This document shows positions 1-5,879 of a stretch of 11,225 bases of DNA, one piece after another; position 1 is the first letter of the stretch, and each line of letters starts with the position of its first letter. The DNA comes from an uncultured Chlamydiae bacterium (GTDB lineage: Bacteria; Chlamydiota; Chlamydiia; Chlamydiales; CALBHK01), in contig CALBHK010000518.1 in the NCBI GenBank assembly GCA_937894565.1, positions 1 to 11,225 of the forward strand, in the 5' to 3' direction. A program made the translations under genes and the position numbers. The notes under the pieces are model-generated. The model saw only the letters and a list, made by a program, of their open reading frames with translations. It ran no database searches and was not told the origin of the DNA.

Positions 1-69
1 AGGCTATTATACAGCTTCCTGGGTGAAAAGAATTCGAATCTGGGTAATTCGAAGACTTTAAACAGGTTC
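1..69. other. Non-coding stretch downstream of fabZ with TTCGAA repeats
   Basis: No start codon on the minus strand and no coding continuation is visible in these 69 bases. In Chlamydia lpxA usually follows fabZ almost directly; here it would have to lie beyond the window edge, if it is present. The stretch holds two copies of ATTCGAA (starting near 32 and 47), each preceded by GGGT a few bases upstream, so it reads as an imperfect short tandem repeat. No good terminator hairpin was found. Confidence 0.4.
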
Positions 70-537
70 TTATATCAATTCCTTATCCACGAGAGCAAAT
101 CCAATTTCCGCTTCTGCAGCAATCTGCCCTTCCACAAAAGCTTGCGCCTTAAATTTACCACCGCGCGCATTCAATAGCGCTTCATAGCAACGCAATTCAA
201 GCACATCTCCCGGCTTAACTGGATGACGGAATTTTGCGTGATTCACACTTAATAAAACAGCAGTCTTATTCTCAAAACCTCTTAAGGCAATAAAAACCGC
301 ACCTGTTTGGGCCAGAGCTTCTATAATCAGTACTCCCGGCATAATCGGCGCTCCCGGAAAATGTCCTTGAAAAAATGTTTCATTAAAGCTTAAGTTTTTT
401 TGTCCTACAATAAAACCTTCTTCAAAATTAATCTCTAAAATTTTATCGACAAAAAGAAATGGGTAGCGGTGAGGAAGAATAGAGGCAATCTCTGTTACAT
501 TTAACATTTTTTTCTCTTTTAAATTTTGAAGCGTCAT
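70..537 (-). CDS. fabZ: (3R)-hydroxyacyl-[ACP] dehydratase FabZ
   Basis: FabZ removes water from (3R)-hydroxyacyl-ACP in the cytosolic type II fatty-acid elongation cycle. The 155-residue product is a single hotdog-fold domain. The family signature LPHRYPFLFVD lies at residues 21-31. The catalytic pair is His59 (in GHFPGAPIMPG) and Glu73 (in LIIEALAQ). The start at 535-537 overlaps the lpxC stop as ATGA and is preceded by GGAG 8 nt upstream, so the first Met is preferred. A second Met at residue 11 (505-507) would also give a typical N-terminus but has only an A-rich leader. The gene is translationally coupled to lpxC; in Chlamydia the two are likewise neighbours, and both enzymes use hydroxyacyl-ACP substrates. 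Length is normal for the family. Confidence 0.96.
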   Translation of the reverse strand: MTLQNLKEKKMLNVTEIASILPHRYPFLFVDKILEINFEEGFIVGQKNLSFNETFFQGHFPGAPIMPGVLIIEALAQTGAVFIALRGFENKTAVLLSVNHAKFRHPVKPGDVLELRCYEALLNARGGKFKAQAFVEGQIAAEAEIGFALVDKELI

Positions 538-1442
538 GGCTGATTCTCCGTTACCTTAGAAACGGCAGTTTCTAGGGTCATAAAATGGTTAAATAACTCT
601 TTAGCAAAAGCATAATGGGCTGCATGCCCCGAACAAATAGCAATTAAGTGGCCTACAAAAGCAAATCCCACCATAGAAAGGTCCCCAATTAAATCCAGCA
701 TCTTATGCCGCACCATCTCATCGGGAAAGCGCAAACCGCCATGGCTAAAAATAGCGTCCCCTTTAATCACAATCGCATTAGATAGACTTCCGCCCCTAAT
801 TAACCCCTGCTCCATTAAATAAGAAATTTCTTCATATAACGAAAAGGTGCGGCAAGGAGCAATCTCTTGCTTATAAGATTCGGGGGTCAGCACAATAGAA
901 TGGTATTGAGCCTTTAAAACAGAATTCTTTGGATAACTTAAAGTATAGGAAATTTTAAGTTGATCGGAAGGCAAACCCACAATATGCACATTTCCATTGG
1001 AATAATAGATGGGTTTTTGAATGTAAAAAATCGGCTGGTCAGCATTTTGTTCTACTATCCCCGCCTTTTCAATCAACTGCACGAAAGGCAGGGCACTCCC
1101 ATCTCCAACAGGCGGCTCTGCTGCATTCATTTCTACAAGAACATTATCCACTTCATAAGCTCTTAACGCAGAAAGTAGATGTTCAACTGTACAAACAGAA
1201 GCTTCCCCCAAACTGATCGTTGTACAACGTTCAGACGGACGTACATATTCAATAGTGGCAGGAATCCTGGGGGCAGAAGGAAGATCGTTTCTCAAAAATT
1301 GAATCCCGCTTCCCACATCTGCTGGGTGCAGGACAAGGGACACTTGCTCTCCTGTATGAATTCCAATACCTGAAAAGGCAACGGAACAGGCTAGAGTGCG
1401 CTGAGCTCTTTTTTTAACTTTTAATAAGGGATCCAAAGTCAT
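534..1442 (-). CDS. lpxC: UDP-3-O-acyl-N-acetylglucosamine deacetylase LpxC
   Basis: LpxC is the zinc amidase that carries out the committed step of lipid A synthesis, deacetylating UDP-3-O-acyl-GlcNAc in the cytoplasm. At 302 residues it has the normal length. The two-domain pattern is complete: the first Zn ligand and catalytic Glu are in TVEHLLSAL (Glu87, His88), the other Zn ligands in RHKMLDLIGDL (His246, Asp250), and the catalytic His is His273 in SGHAAH. The spacing 246 to 273 equals the 238 to 265 spacing of E. coli LpxC. The gene lies 56 bp downstream of lnt and overlaps fabZ by 4 nt. No clear Shine-Dalgarno sequence precedes the ATG; the leader is AT-rich. It indicates a lipid A-bearing outer membrane. 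Confidence 0.97.
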   Translation of the reverse strand: MTLDPLLKVKKRAQRTLACSVAFSGIGIHTGEQVSLVLHPADVGSGIQFLRNDLPSAPRIPATIEYVRPSERCTTISLGEASVCTVEHLLSALRAYEVDNVLVEMNAAEPPVGDGSALPFVQLIEKAGIVEQNADQPIFYIQKPIYYSNGNVHIVGLPSDQLKISYTLSYPKNSVLKAQYHSIVLTPESYKQEIAPCRTFSLYEEISYLMEQGLIRGGSLSNAIVIKGDAIFSHGGLRFPDEMVRHKMLDLIGDLSMVGFAFVGHLIAICSGHAAHYAFAKELFNHFMTLETAVSKVTENQP

Positions 1443-1468
1443 GTCTATATTTATTAATATCGACAGGT

Positions 1469-1498
1469 ATCTTATGATAAATCAGGGATTTATAGCAA
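1469..1498 (-). promoter_or_regulatory. Weak candidate promoter for lpxC-fabZ
   Basis: On the minus strand TTGCTA (1493-1498) and TAAGAT (1469-1474) are separated by 18 bp in the lnt-lpxC gap. Each matches 4 of 6 consensus positions. The site is only suggestive; read-through from lnt would also serve lpxC. Confidence 0.2.
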
Positions 1499-3145
1499 CT
1501 ATTCGCGTGAAGCTCTTAAAAAATGAGGAATTAAACATCCTAAAATAGAAAAGCCAGATAAAGCTAGGACAAGCGCATCTCCATGTTCTGTATAAGGGGT
1601 ATCGTAGCGATACATAGGCACAGACACTTGCAACGCTCCTACCTCTTCTTCTATAGAACCATCTGCTTGCTTCAACTCATCTATCGTGCGCCCCAAACTA
1701 TCCACTGCACACGTTACCCCCGTATTGCAAGCACGCACCATGGGAATTCCCTGTTCAATCGCTCTTAAGCGTCCATGTTCCAAGTGCAGTTCAGGCAGAT
1801 GCGAATGCGGATACCAGCCATCATTGGTTAGATTAGCATGCAATTGCGCCCCATTTTGTCTGCTTTGCCGCATCAAATTACCAAAAGTCTCTTCATAACA
1901 AATAGAAACACCTATGGCATGGTTGCGTGTGTAAAGAAGATTTGACTGATCTCCCGGAGTAAAAGAACCATAGATTCCATACTGTTTACAAAGCTCCTGG
2001 CACCAATCAAAGGGAATATACTCCCCCATCGGCACTAAAATGCGCTTAGAATAGCGCTGAAAGGGAGAATTCACAGGCTGAAAAAGAAGAGCTGCGCTGT
2101 AATGTTTGACCTCTTGCCCAACATTATCGCGATCTTCCATCCCCACAATTAAATTGGCATTAAAAATATTAGCAGCAGCTTGAGCAAAATAGGCATTATT
2201 TACATACGTTTTTCCCTCTACTACCACTCCTAAATGAGGATAAAGAGAAGGTAGTTTAGAAAGATCGCTACTATTAAAATGTTGGATGAAAAACGCTGTC
2301 ACCTCTTCAAAAGGATAGGCGGCTTGGTAGGCACTAAAAGGCAGGGCATTTTCTGGTAATACGACTAGCTCTAACGGATGATTAGCAGCCTTAATAAGCA
2401 AAATGATCTTTTTCCACTCTTCCATGGCAAAACGCCTATAAGCTTCCAAAGAATTAAAGCGCACTTTTTCAACCACGTCCGTTCCTGTTTGCACTAAGAG
2501 CACTGGGATTGTTGCACTGTATTGAATCTCTTGAGAATGCCTATGTATTTGCATCCATCCAAAGACAAATGGAAACAAACAGACTGCAGTATAAGCTAAA
2601 TAATTAACGCGCTTTCTCTCTACAAGATAACGCAATAAAAACAAGTTCATCAATATAACAACAAAGGAAAGAAGAAAGACTCCGCCAACAGTTGCCAACT
2701 GAGCGCCAGCCGTTGTTGTAGCTAAAGCAATCCCAGCGGGATTCCATGAGAGTTTAGGAAGAAAAAAGAGGCGTGTCCATTCTAAGAAAACCCATAAACC
2801 ACTAAAACCAAACAAGTTGATAATAGATTTTATTCTTTTGCTTTCTATAAAATAACTCAAAAGACCAAATTGCAGACCATAAAGAAGGCAAACGATTAAA
2901 TACACAGCAAGCATGTAAAAATAGAGATGCGAAAGTGTCCAGGAGAGTTGGATGATCTGAATAAGAGTAAACCAAAGCGTTGCTGTCCAAAACCTCGCTT
3001 TGCCACTCGTTTGATTCACAGTGATCATCCAAAAAAGGGCAAACCCACCTAAAGCTGCAAGAAGCCCAAACTGCCAGACCCAGGTTTGTTGGCCAAAGGC
3101 AACAAGAAGCAAAGAAACAAAAAAGAAAAGAGAGTTTTTTAGCAT
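1499..3145 (-). CDS. lnt: Apolipoprotein N-acyltransferase Lnt
   Basis: Lnt is an inner-membrane enzyme that adds the third acyl chain to the N-terminal Cys of lipoproteins. The 548-residue product has a hydrophobic N-terminal half with several membrane segments (roughly residues 4-45, 56-100, 110-125, 150-175, 185-200). A periplasmic nitrilase-like domain follows from about 212. The catalytic triad is visible: Glu265 in VVLPENALPF, Lys367 in YSKRILVPMGEYIPF and Cys416 in GVSICYEETF. The motif NLTNDGWY (438-445) and the RAIEQGIPMVRACNTG block (461-476) are also typical. A final hydrophobic segment (about 523-542) closes the protein. Length is slightly above the roughly 510 residues of enterobacterial Lnt. 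It heads the lnt-lpxC-fabZ string, an order also known in Chlamydia. The start ATG has no clear Shine-Dalgarno sequence and sits very close to a good promoter. Confidence 0.95.
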   Translation of the reverse strand: MLKNSLFFFVSLLLVAFGQQTWVWQFGLLAALGGFALFWMITVNQTSGKARFWTATLWFTLIQIIQLSWTLSHLYFYMLAVYLIVCLLYGLQFGLLSYFIESKRIKSIINLFGFSGLWVFLEWTRLFFLPKLSWNPAGIALATTTAGAQLATVGGVFLLSFVVILMNLFLLRYLVERKRVNYLAYTAVCLFPFVFGWMQIHRHSQEIQYSATIPVLLVQTGTDVVEKVRFNSLEAYRRFAMEEWKKIILLIKAANHPLELVVLPENALPFSAYQAAYPFEEVTAFFIQHFNSSDLSKLPSLYPHLGVVVEGKTYVNNAYFAQAAANIFNANLIVGMEDRDNVGQEVKHYSAALLFQPVNSPFQRYSKRILVPMGEYIPFDWCQELCKQYGIYGSFTPGDQSNLLYTRNHAIGVSICYEETFGNLMRQSRQNGAQLHANLTNDGWYPHSHLPELHLEHGRLRAIEQGIPMVRACNTGVTCAVDSLGRTIDELKQADGSIEEEVGALQVSVPMYRYDTPYTEHGDALVLALSGFSILGCLIPHFLRASRE

Positions 3146-3148
3146 ATG

Positions 3149-3177
3149 TTGAAATTATGTCTAAAGTAGAGTATTTA
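3149..3177 (+). promoter_or_regulatory. Candidate promoter for the 3207 gene
   Basis: TTGAAA (3149-3154) and TATTTA (3172-3177) are 17 bp apart on the plus strand, overlapping the lnt promoter in the opposite direction. The -10 box is weak (it lacks the final T). The likely transcript start would be near 3184, about 20 nt before the gene. Confidence 0.35.
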
Positions 3178-3182
3178 TTCAA
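3154..3182 (-). promoter_or_regulatory. Promoter for lnt (sigma70-like)
   Basis: On the minus strand TTGAAT (3177-3182) and CATAAT (3154-3159, 5/6 consensus) are 17 bp apart. The lnt ATG begins only 9 nt after the -10 box, so the transcript would have almost no leader. Based on consensus match and spacing only. Confidence 0.5.
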
Positions 3183-3206
3183 GAAGAGTAAAGGTGGGAG
3201 AAGGAT

Positions 3207-3992
3207 ATGAATTATTTGATACAGAGTAAAGATTACCTGGTAAAAGGAATGCAAATTATTGAATTTGGGACAGGAATCGCTAATACTTTAGGCTTTTCTA
3301 ATTCAATCCCTAAATCATTCGATTCCCCTTTGAATAAAAATATACACTTAGATCCTCTTCTTACCATTTTTTCTCTTGGGGCCCTCTATTTAAGTCCTGA
3401 AGGAAGCAAAATTCGTATAGAAAAATCTCATATTGAAATTGATGTCAATGGGTGGATGCAAAGCACATCAAGACCATCTGGTTGCATTCACCATCTTCGA
3501 GATATTTTTAAAGGCGTACATCGTTTTTGCGAAACTCAAAAAACAGATGAAAACTCAAAAATAGCTGCTACAGTAGCCTGTAAAGCGCTTAGATCCTTAC
3601 GAAGGGTCTATGCAGAGAAAATTCAGATTGTTAGTGAAACAGAGGCACAAACTTATCGAAAATATTGCAAAAAAATAACAAAAGCAATTGATCGCCTTCA
3701 ACTTTTTATTCAACCAAAAACAACTGACGATATAGAGAAATCAGATGAAAAACAGATTATATTGGAGGAAAAAGAAAATCGAATTGTAGAAAATATCACT
3801 GCGCCTTCTTCCGGCCCTGTTTTATGTGTAGAAAATTTAATAGAAAAGTATGAAATAGAACTCATTGTTAAAAATCTCAAAGATGGCATGAAGCAGAAAA
3901 AGAAATTTAAAAGATATATTGAAACAGGTCAAAATCTTAAAAAAATTCTGGATATCATTAACACTAGATATGACAATCTTGTAAACAAATAA
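3207..3992 (+). CDS. Hypothetical protein, 261 aa, function unknown
   Basis: I do not recognise the family. The start is well supported: GGAGAAGGAT lies directly before the ATG, which gives a good Shine-Dalgarno GGAG. The protein has no signal peptide and no obvious transmembrane pair. One short hydrophobic run (DPLLTIFSLGALYLSPEG, about residues 49-66) is followed by a segment rich in beta-branched residues (67-82). A predominantly helical, basic middle comes next (about 95-168, with four Cys at 93, 108, 125 and 154), then an acidic linker (about 172-196) and a lysine-rich helical C-terminus (about 207-258, with QKKKFKRY). The codon use is more AT-rich than in the flanking housekeeping genes. 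It stands alone on the plus strand between two conserved minus-strand blocks, so it may be a lineage-specific insertion. A chlamydial-specific family or secreted effector is possible but nothing in the sequence proves it. Confidence 0.75.
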   Translation: MNYLIQSKDYLVKGMQIIEFGTGIANTLGFSNSIPKSFDSPLNKNIHLDPLLTIFSLGALYLSPEGSKIRIEKSHIEIDVNGWMQSTSRPSGCIHHLRDIFKGVHRFCETQKTDENSKIAATVACKALRSLRRVYAEKIQIVSETEAQTYRKYCKKITKAIDRLQLFIQPKTTDDIEKSDEKQIILEEKENRIVENITAPSSGPVLCVENLIEKYEIELIVKNLKDGMKQKKKFKRYIETGQNLKKILDIINTRYDNLVNK

Positions 3993-4013
3993 TACCAATT
4001 CGAAAGAGGTCTA

Positions 4014-4787
4014 CTATAGAGAGTACCAGCCATCTTCCTTTCTTAAGATAGGACAAACTGCAACGCCCTCGCCCCTTCCACCTCTACATATAAATCCCGT
4101 TCCAGAACCACTCATCACAACATCTTTAAAATGGTTTTGCAATCCACGCTTATAATTCTCCAGTTCTGGACAAATTAAAAAAGCGGCTTTTTCTAAATCA
4201 TTAATAAATAAGCAATCCAAACCCTCCTGTTGCTCATCTCTTATATGCGCATGAAACACAGCAGCAGTAGACAAAGATTCTTGTGGTTTACAAATATAAA
4301 TCTCTTCTTTTAAGCAGACGGGAATATTCTCTACAATCTCTCCACGACCTTTACAAAGAGCAGAACCGGTGGAGAAAAAAAAGGGACAATCACTACCCAG
4401 CTCCGCTGACCAGGCTTGCAACTCATGATTAGAAATATTTAATCCTGTCAATTGATTACAAGCGAATAAGGTCGTAGAAGCGTTGCTGCTTCCCCCTCCA
4501 AAACCTGCTTGATGAGGAATGCGCTTTAAACAATTAATTTCAAAATAGGTTTTCAAGCCTGTTTTTTTTCGAAAAAGAGCAGTGGCCTTTAGAATGAGAT
4601 TGCTACCATCAACAGGTAAGCTAGGATCAGAAATAAAAAGCGTATCTTGATCATGGCTCACTTTGATCGTGAGCTCATCAAAAAGATTGACTGCTTGCAT
4701 GCAAGTATAGAGCTCGTGATAACCATCAGAGCGTTTATCCAGTACACGCAAGAAAAGATTGACTTTTGCAGGTGAAAAAAAAATCAT
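4014..4787 (-). CDS. ispE: 4-diphosphocytidyl-2-C-methyl-D-erythritol kinase IspE
   Basis: IspE phosphorylates CDP-methylerythritol at the 2-hydroxyl with ATP in the MEP isoprenoid pathway. The 257-residue protein shows the GHMP kinase plan: SPAKVNLFLRV at 5-15 with the conserved Lys8, the glycine-rich ATP loop AGFGGGSSNAS at 94-104, the catalytic Asp133 in GSDCPFFF, and the third GHMP motif MSGSGTG at 225-231. Many homologues run to about 280-290 residues, so this one is short, with only about 27 residues after the third motif. The reading frame ends cleanly and I see no frameshift. A run of nine T follows the start codon almost immediately (ATGA then T9). There is no Shine-Dalgarno sequence. 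In Chlamydia ispE sits next to rplI; here a 612-bp foldback cluster separates them. It converges on the 3207 gene with 21 bp between the stops. Confidence 0.93.
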   Translation of the reverse strand: MIFFSPAKVNLFLRVLDKRSDGYHELYTCMQAVNLFDELTIKVSHDQDTLFISDPSLPVDGSNLILKATALFRKKTGLKTYFEINCLKRIPHQAGFGGGSSNASTTLFACNQLTGLNISNHELQAWSAELGSDCPFFFSTGSALCKGRGEIVENIPVCLKEEIYICKPQESLSTAAVFHAHIRDEQQEGLDCLFINDLEKAAFLICPELENYKRGLQNHFKDVVMSGSGTGFICRGGRGEGVAVCPILRKEDGWYSL

Positions 4788-4849
4788 AAAATTTAAGGTT
4801 ATTATTTATCCCTGTTATCTTTACTATTTCTATCTGTGTTTGAAGTGTA

Positions 4850-4893
4850 CAGGGCAACGCCCTGAAATATAAAAGCCTAGGGCATTGCCCTAG
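4850..4893. repeat. Outer inverted repeat, left arm (two small hairpins)
   Basis: This 44-nt arm is the inverted copy of 5333-5376 with 42 of 44 positions matching. It contains two compact palindromes with 3-nt loops: CAGGGC-AAC-GCCCTG (4850-4864) and CTAGGGC-ATT-GCCCTAG (4877-4893), joined by AAATATAAAAGC. The two mismatches between arms fall in the second loop (ATT versus ACC). Weaker similarity continues outward (TTTGAAGTGTA versus TTTCGAAGTATT). The layout resembles paired REP-type palindromes. Confidence 0.93.
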
Positions 4894-5062
4894 TACACCA
4901 TCGCATTTAAATTATCTGATATCTGCACCTGTCTTTTTCCGCCTCTTGCCATTGCCACTGCCTCGCCTACTCACCCGAGTATGATCTCGGCAGGATGGCA
5001 AGGCAATCGACGAAAAAATCCAGGTACATCTACCAGATAATTTAAATGCGATGGTGTACTAG
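4890..5062. repeat. Long foldback element B (173 bp)
   Basis: The ends are perfectly complementary over 29 bp (4890-4918 with 5034-5062), running from CTAGTACACCATCGC inward. The pairing continues imperfectly through 4919-4960 with 4990-5033, to the inner stem CTGCC/GGCAG. A small hairpin CCGAG-TATGAT-CTCGG sits at the tip (4975-4990). The inner stem is interrupted by three TC-opposite-TC mismatches about 10-12 nt apart (4922, 4932, 4944). Both ends finish in CTAG, which may be a target duplication or simply part of the palindrome. It is non-coding. A non-autonomous mobile element (MITE-like) is one reading; a structured RNA or protein-binding foldback is another. Confidence 0.9.
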
Positions 5063-5066
5063 TATC

Positions 5067-5216
5067 TAATTGCATAAATAAGCAGTCATATTTTTGCGGC
5101 TTTTTCCGTATCTTGCAAAAACAGAAAACGAGCCTACAAATATGTATGTCATGTTTTCTGCTTTTGCAATTTACAAAAAAATACGCTAAAAATATGGCTA
5201 CTTATTTATGCAATTA
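5067..5216. repeat. Long foldback element C (150 bp)
   Basis: The outer 16 bp are perfectly inverted (5067-5082 with 5201-5216, TAATTGCATAAATAAG). Pairing continues through CATATTTTT and then TTGCAAAAACAGAAAAC (5113-5129), which pairs 16/17 with 5153-5169. The loop is about 23 nt. It starts 4 nt after element B. Element C shares with B the blocks CTTTTTCCG, TCTTGC and GCCTAC at identical mutual spacing in the 5' arm, and a GCAAT..AC.AAAAAAT block in the 3' arm, although most stem bases differ. The ends begin and end with TA. Confidence 0.9.
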
Positions 5217-5233
5217 AACACTAGGTAGGTTAT

Positions 5234-5262
5234 AAAAAAAAATCTCAGGCTGTAAGCCTGAG
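5234..5262 (-). terminator. Rho-independent terminator of the rplI operon
   Basis: Read on the minus strand, CTCAGGCT-TAC-AGCCTGAG forms an 8-bp stem with a 3-nt loop (5244-5262), followed by A and nine T (5234-5242). It lies 138 bp downstream of the rplI stop, inside foldback D. The opposite arm of D could form a weaker plus-strand terminator, since it is followed by TAATG and six T at 5317-5322. Confidence 0.75.
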
Positions 5263-5312
5263 TTATGGTAAACATTGAGCGTCTTTTTACTATAACTCAG
5301 GCCTACAGCCTG
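5244..5312. repeat. Foldback element D
   Basis: The arms 5246-5270 and 5288-5312 are inverted copies matching at 23 of 25 positions, with a 17-nt loop. Each arm also holds its own small palindrome: a perfect CAGGCT-GTA-AGCCTG in the left arm and a slightly imperfect one in the right. The six-base stem and 3-nt loop recall the outer arm palindromes at 4850 and 5362. The left half doubles as a terminator. Confidence 0.88.
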
Positions 5313-5332
5313 TAATGTTTTTTCATTATCAC

Positions 5333-5376
5333 CTAGGGCGGTGCCCTAGGCTTTTATATTTCAGGGCGTTGCCCTG
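5333..5376. repeat. Outer inverted repeat, right arm (two small hairpins)
   Basis: Inverted partner of 4850-4893. It contains CCTAGGGC-GGT-GCCCTAGG (5332-5350) and CAGGGC-GTT-GCCCTG (5362-5376). It begins 24 bp downstream of the rplI stop. It is not followed by a T-run on the minus strand, so it is probably not itself a terminator, though the hairpins could stabilise the 3' end of the mRNA. Confidence 0.93.
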
Positions 5377-5399
5377 AATACTTCGAAACTGCTCAGATA

Positions 5400-5855
5400 T
5401 TACGCTTCAGCCAAAACTTTTACTTGAATATCAACCTTTACACCTTCTTTAAGAAGAATTGTCACAGTTTTTACACCTGTTTCTTTAATAGGATGTTTAA
5501 GATCTATATTTTGTTTAGATAGTTCGACTCCAGTCGTCTCATGAATTTTACGCAGAAGTTCTTGTTCTGAAACAGATCCATACATGTTTCCATCCGGATC
5601 CACCTTCACTTCAATCGTAATGACAAGACCTTCTAATTTATGAGCAATCTCTTGCGAAGATTTAAGATCCACAGCAGCTTGTTCAGAACGTTTGCTCTGT
5701 AAACGCTCTCTCATTTTTTCTGTGCTTTTAGTCACAGGAAGAGCAAGTCCTTGAGGCACTAAATAGTTGCGCGCAAACCCTGTTTTTACAGAAACGAGAT
5801 CCCCGCTCTTGCCCAAATGAATCACATCTTCAATCAATAATAACTTTGTAGCCAT
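5400..5855 (-). CDS. rplI: 50S ribosomal protein L9
   Basis: L9 binds 23S rRNA and bridges outward from the large subunit. The 151-residue product shows the full two-domain layout: the N-terminal rRNA-binding domain with the signature LIEDVIHLGKSGDLVSVKTG and NYLVPQGLA (about residues 7-38), a long connecting helix rich in Glu/Lys/Arg (about 42-75), and a C-terminal domain (about 78-150) with the GNMYGSVSEQE motif. Length is normal. The start is supported by AAGGAG with 6 nt spacing. It is the last gene of rpsF-rpsR-rplI, 24 bp after rpsR, and the terminator at 5234-5262 follows. Confidence 0.97.
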   Translation of the reverse strand: MATKLLLIEDVIHLGKSGDLVSVKTGFARNYLVPQGLALPVTKSTEKMRERLQSKRSEQAAVDLKSSQEIAHKLEGLVITIEVKVDPDGNMYGSVSEQELLRKIHETTGVELSKQNIDLKHPIKETGVKTVTILLKEGVKVDIQVKVLAEA

Positions 5856-5879
5856 AGACTCTCCTTGAGTTATTCTCGT

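Larger units (their letters stand above)
4788..5399. other. 612-bp gene-free region packed with inverted repeats
   Basis: No credible coding sequence was found on either strand. From 4850 to 5376 the stretch consists almost wholly of inverted repeats, listed separately: an outer arm pair, two long foldbacks, and a smaller foldback that contains a terminator. The remaining 4788-4849 is the AT-rich leader of ispE; on the minus strand it carries GATAACAGGGATAAA, which resembles the AATAACAGGATAAAA near 9882. Confidence 0.9.

Noticed and set aside
8..16. TATAAT near the left edge as a minus-strand promoter for lpxA
   Set aside because: No acceptable -35 box at 16-19 bp spacing, and the downstream gene is not in the window.
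2802..3254. Minus-strand open frame of 150 codons across the lnt start
   Set aside because: Out of frame with lnt, which is clearly real here, and crosses the divergent promoter region; the product is low-complexity with no recognisable domain.
3993..4013. Shared terminator between the convergent 3207 gene and ispE
   Set aside because: Only a 4-bp stem can be drawn and there is no T-run, so it is not supported.
4850..5376. CRISPR array
   Set aside because: The repeats are inverted and nested, not direct repeats with regular unique spacers.
4788..5399. A degenerate transposase gene inside the foldback cluster
   Set aside because: No open frame of useful length and no transposase motif in any frame; the elements look non-autonomous.
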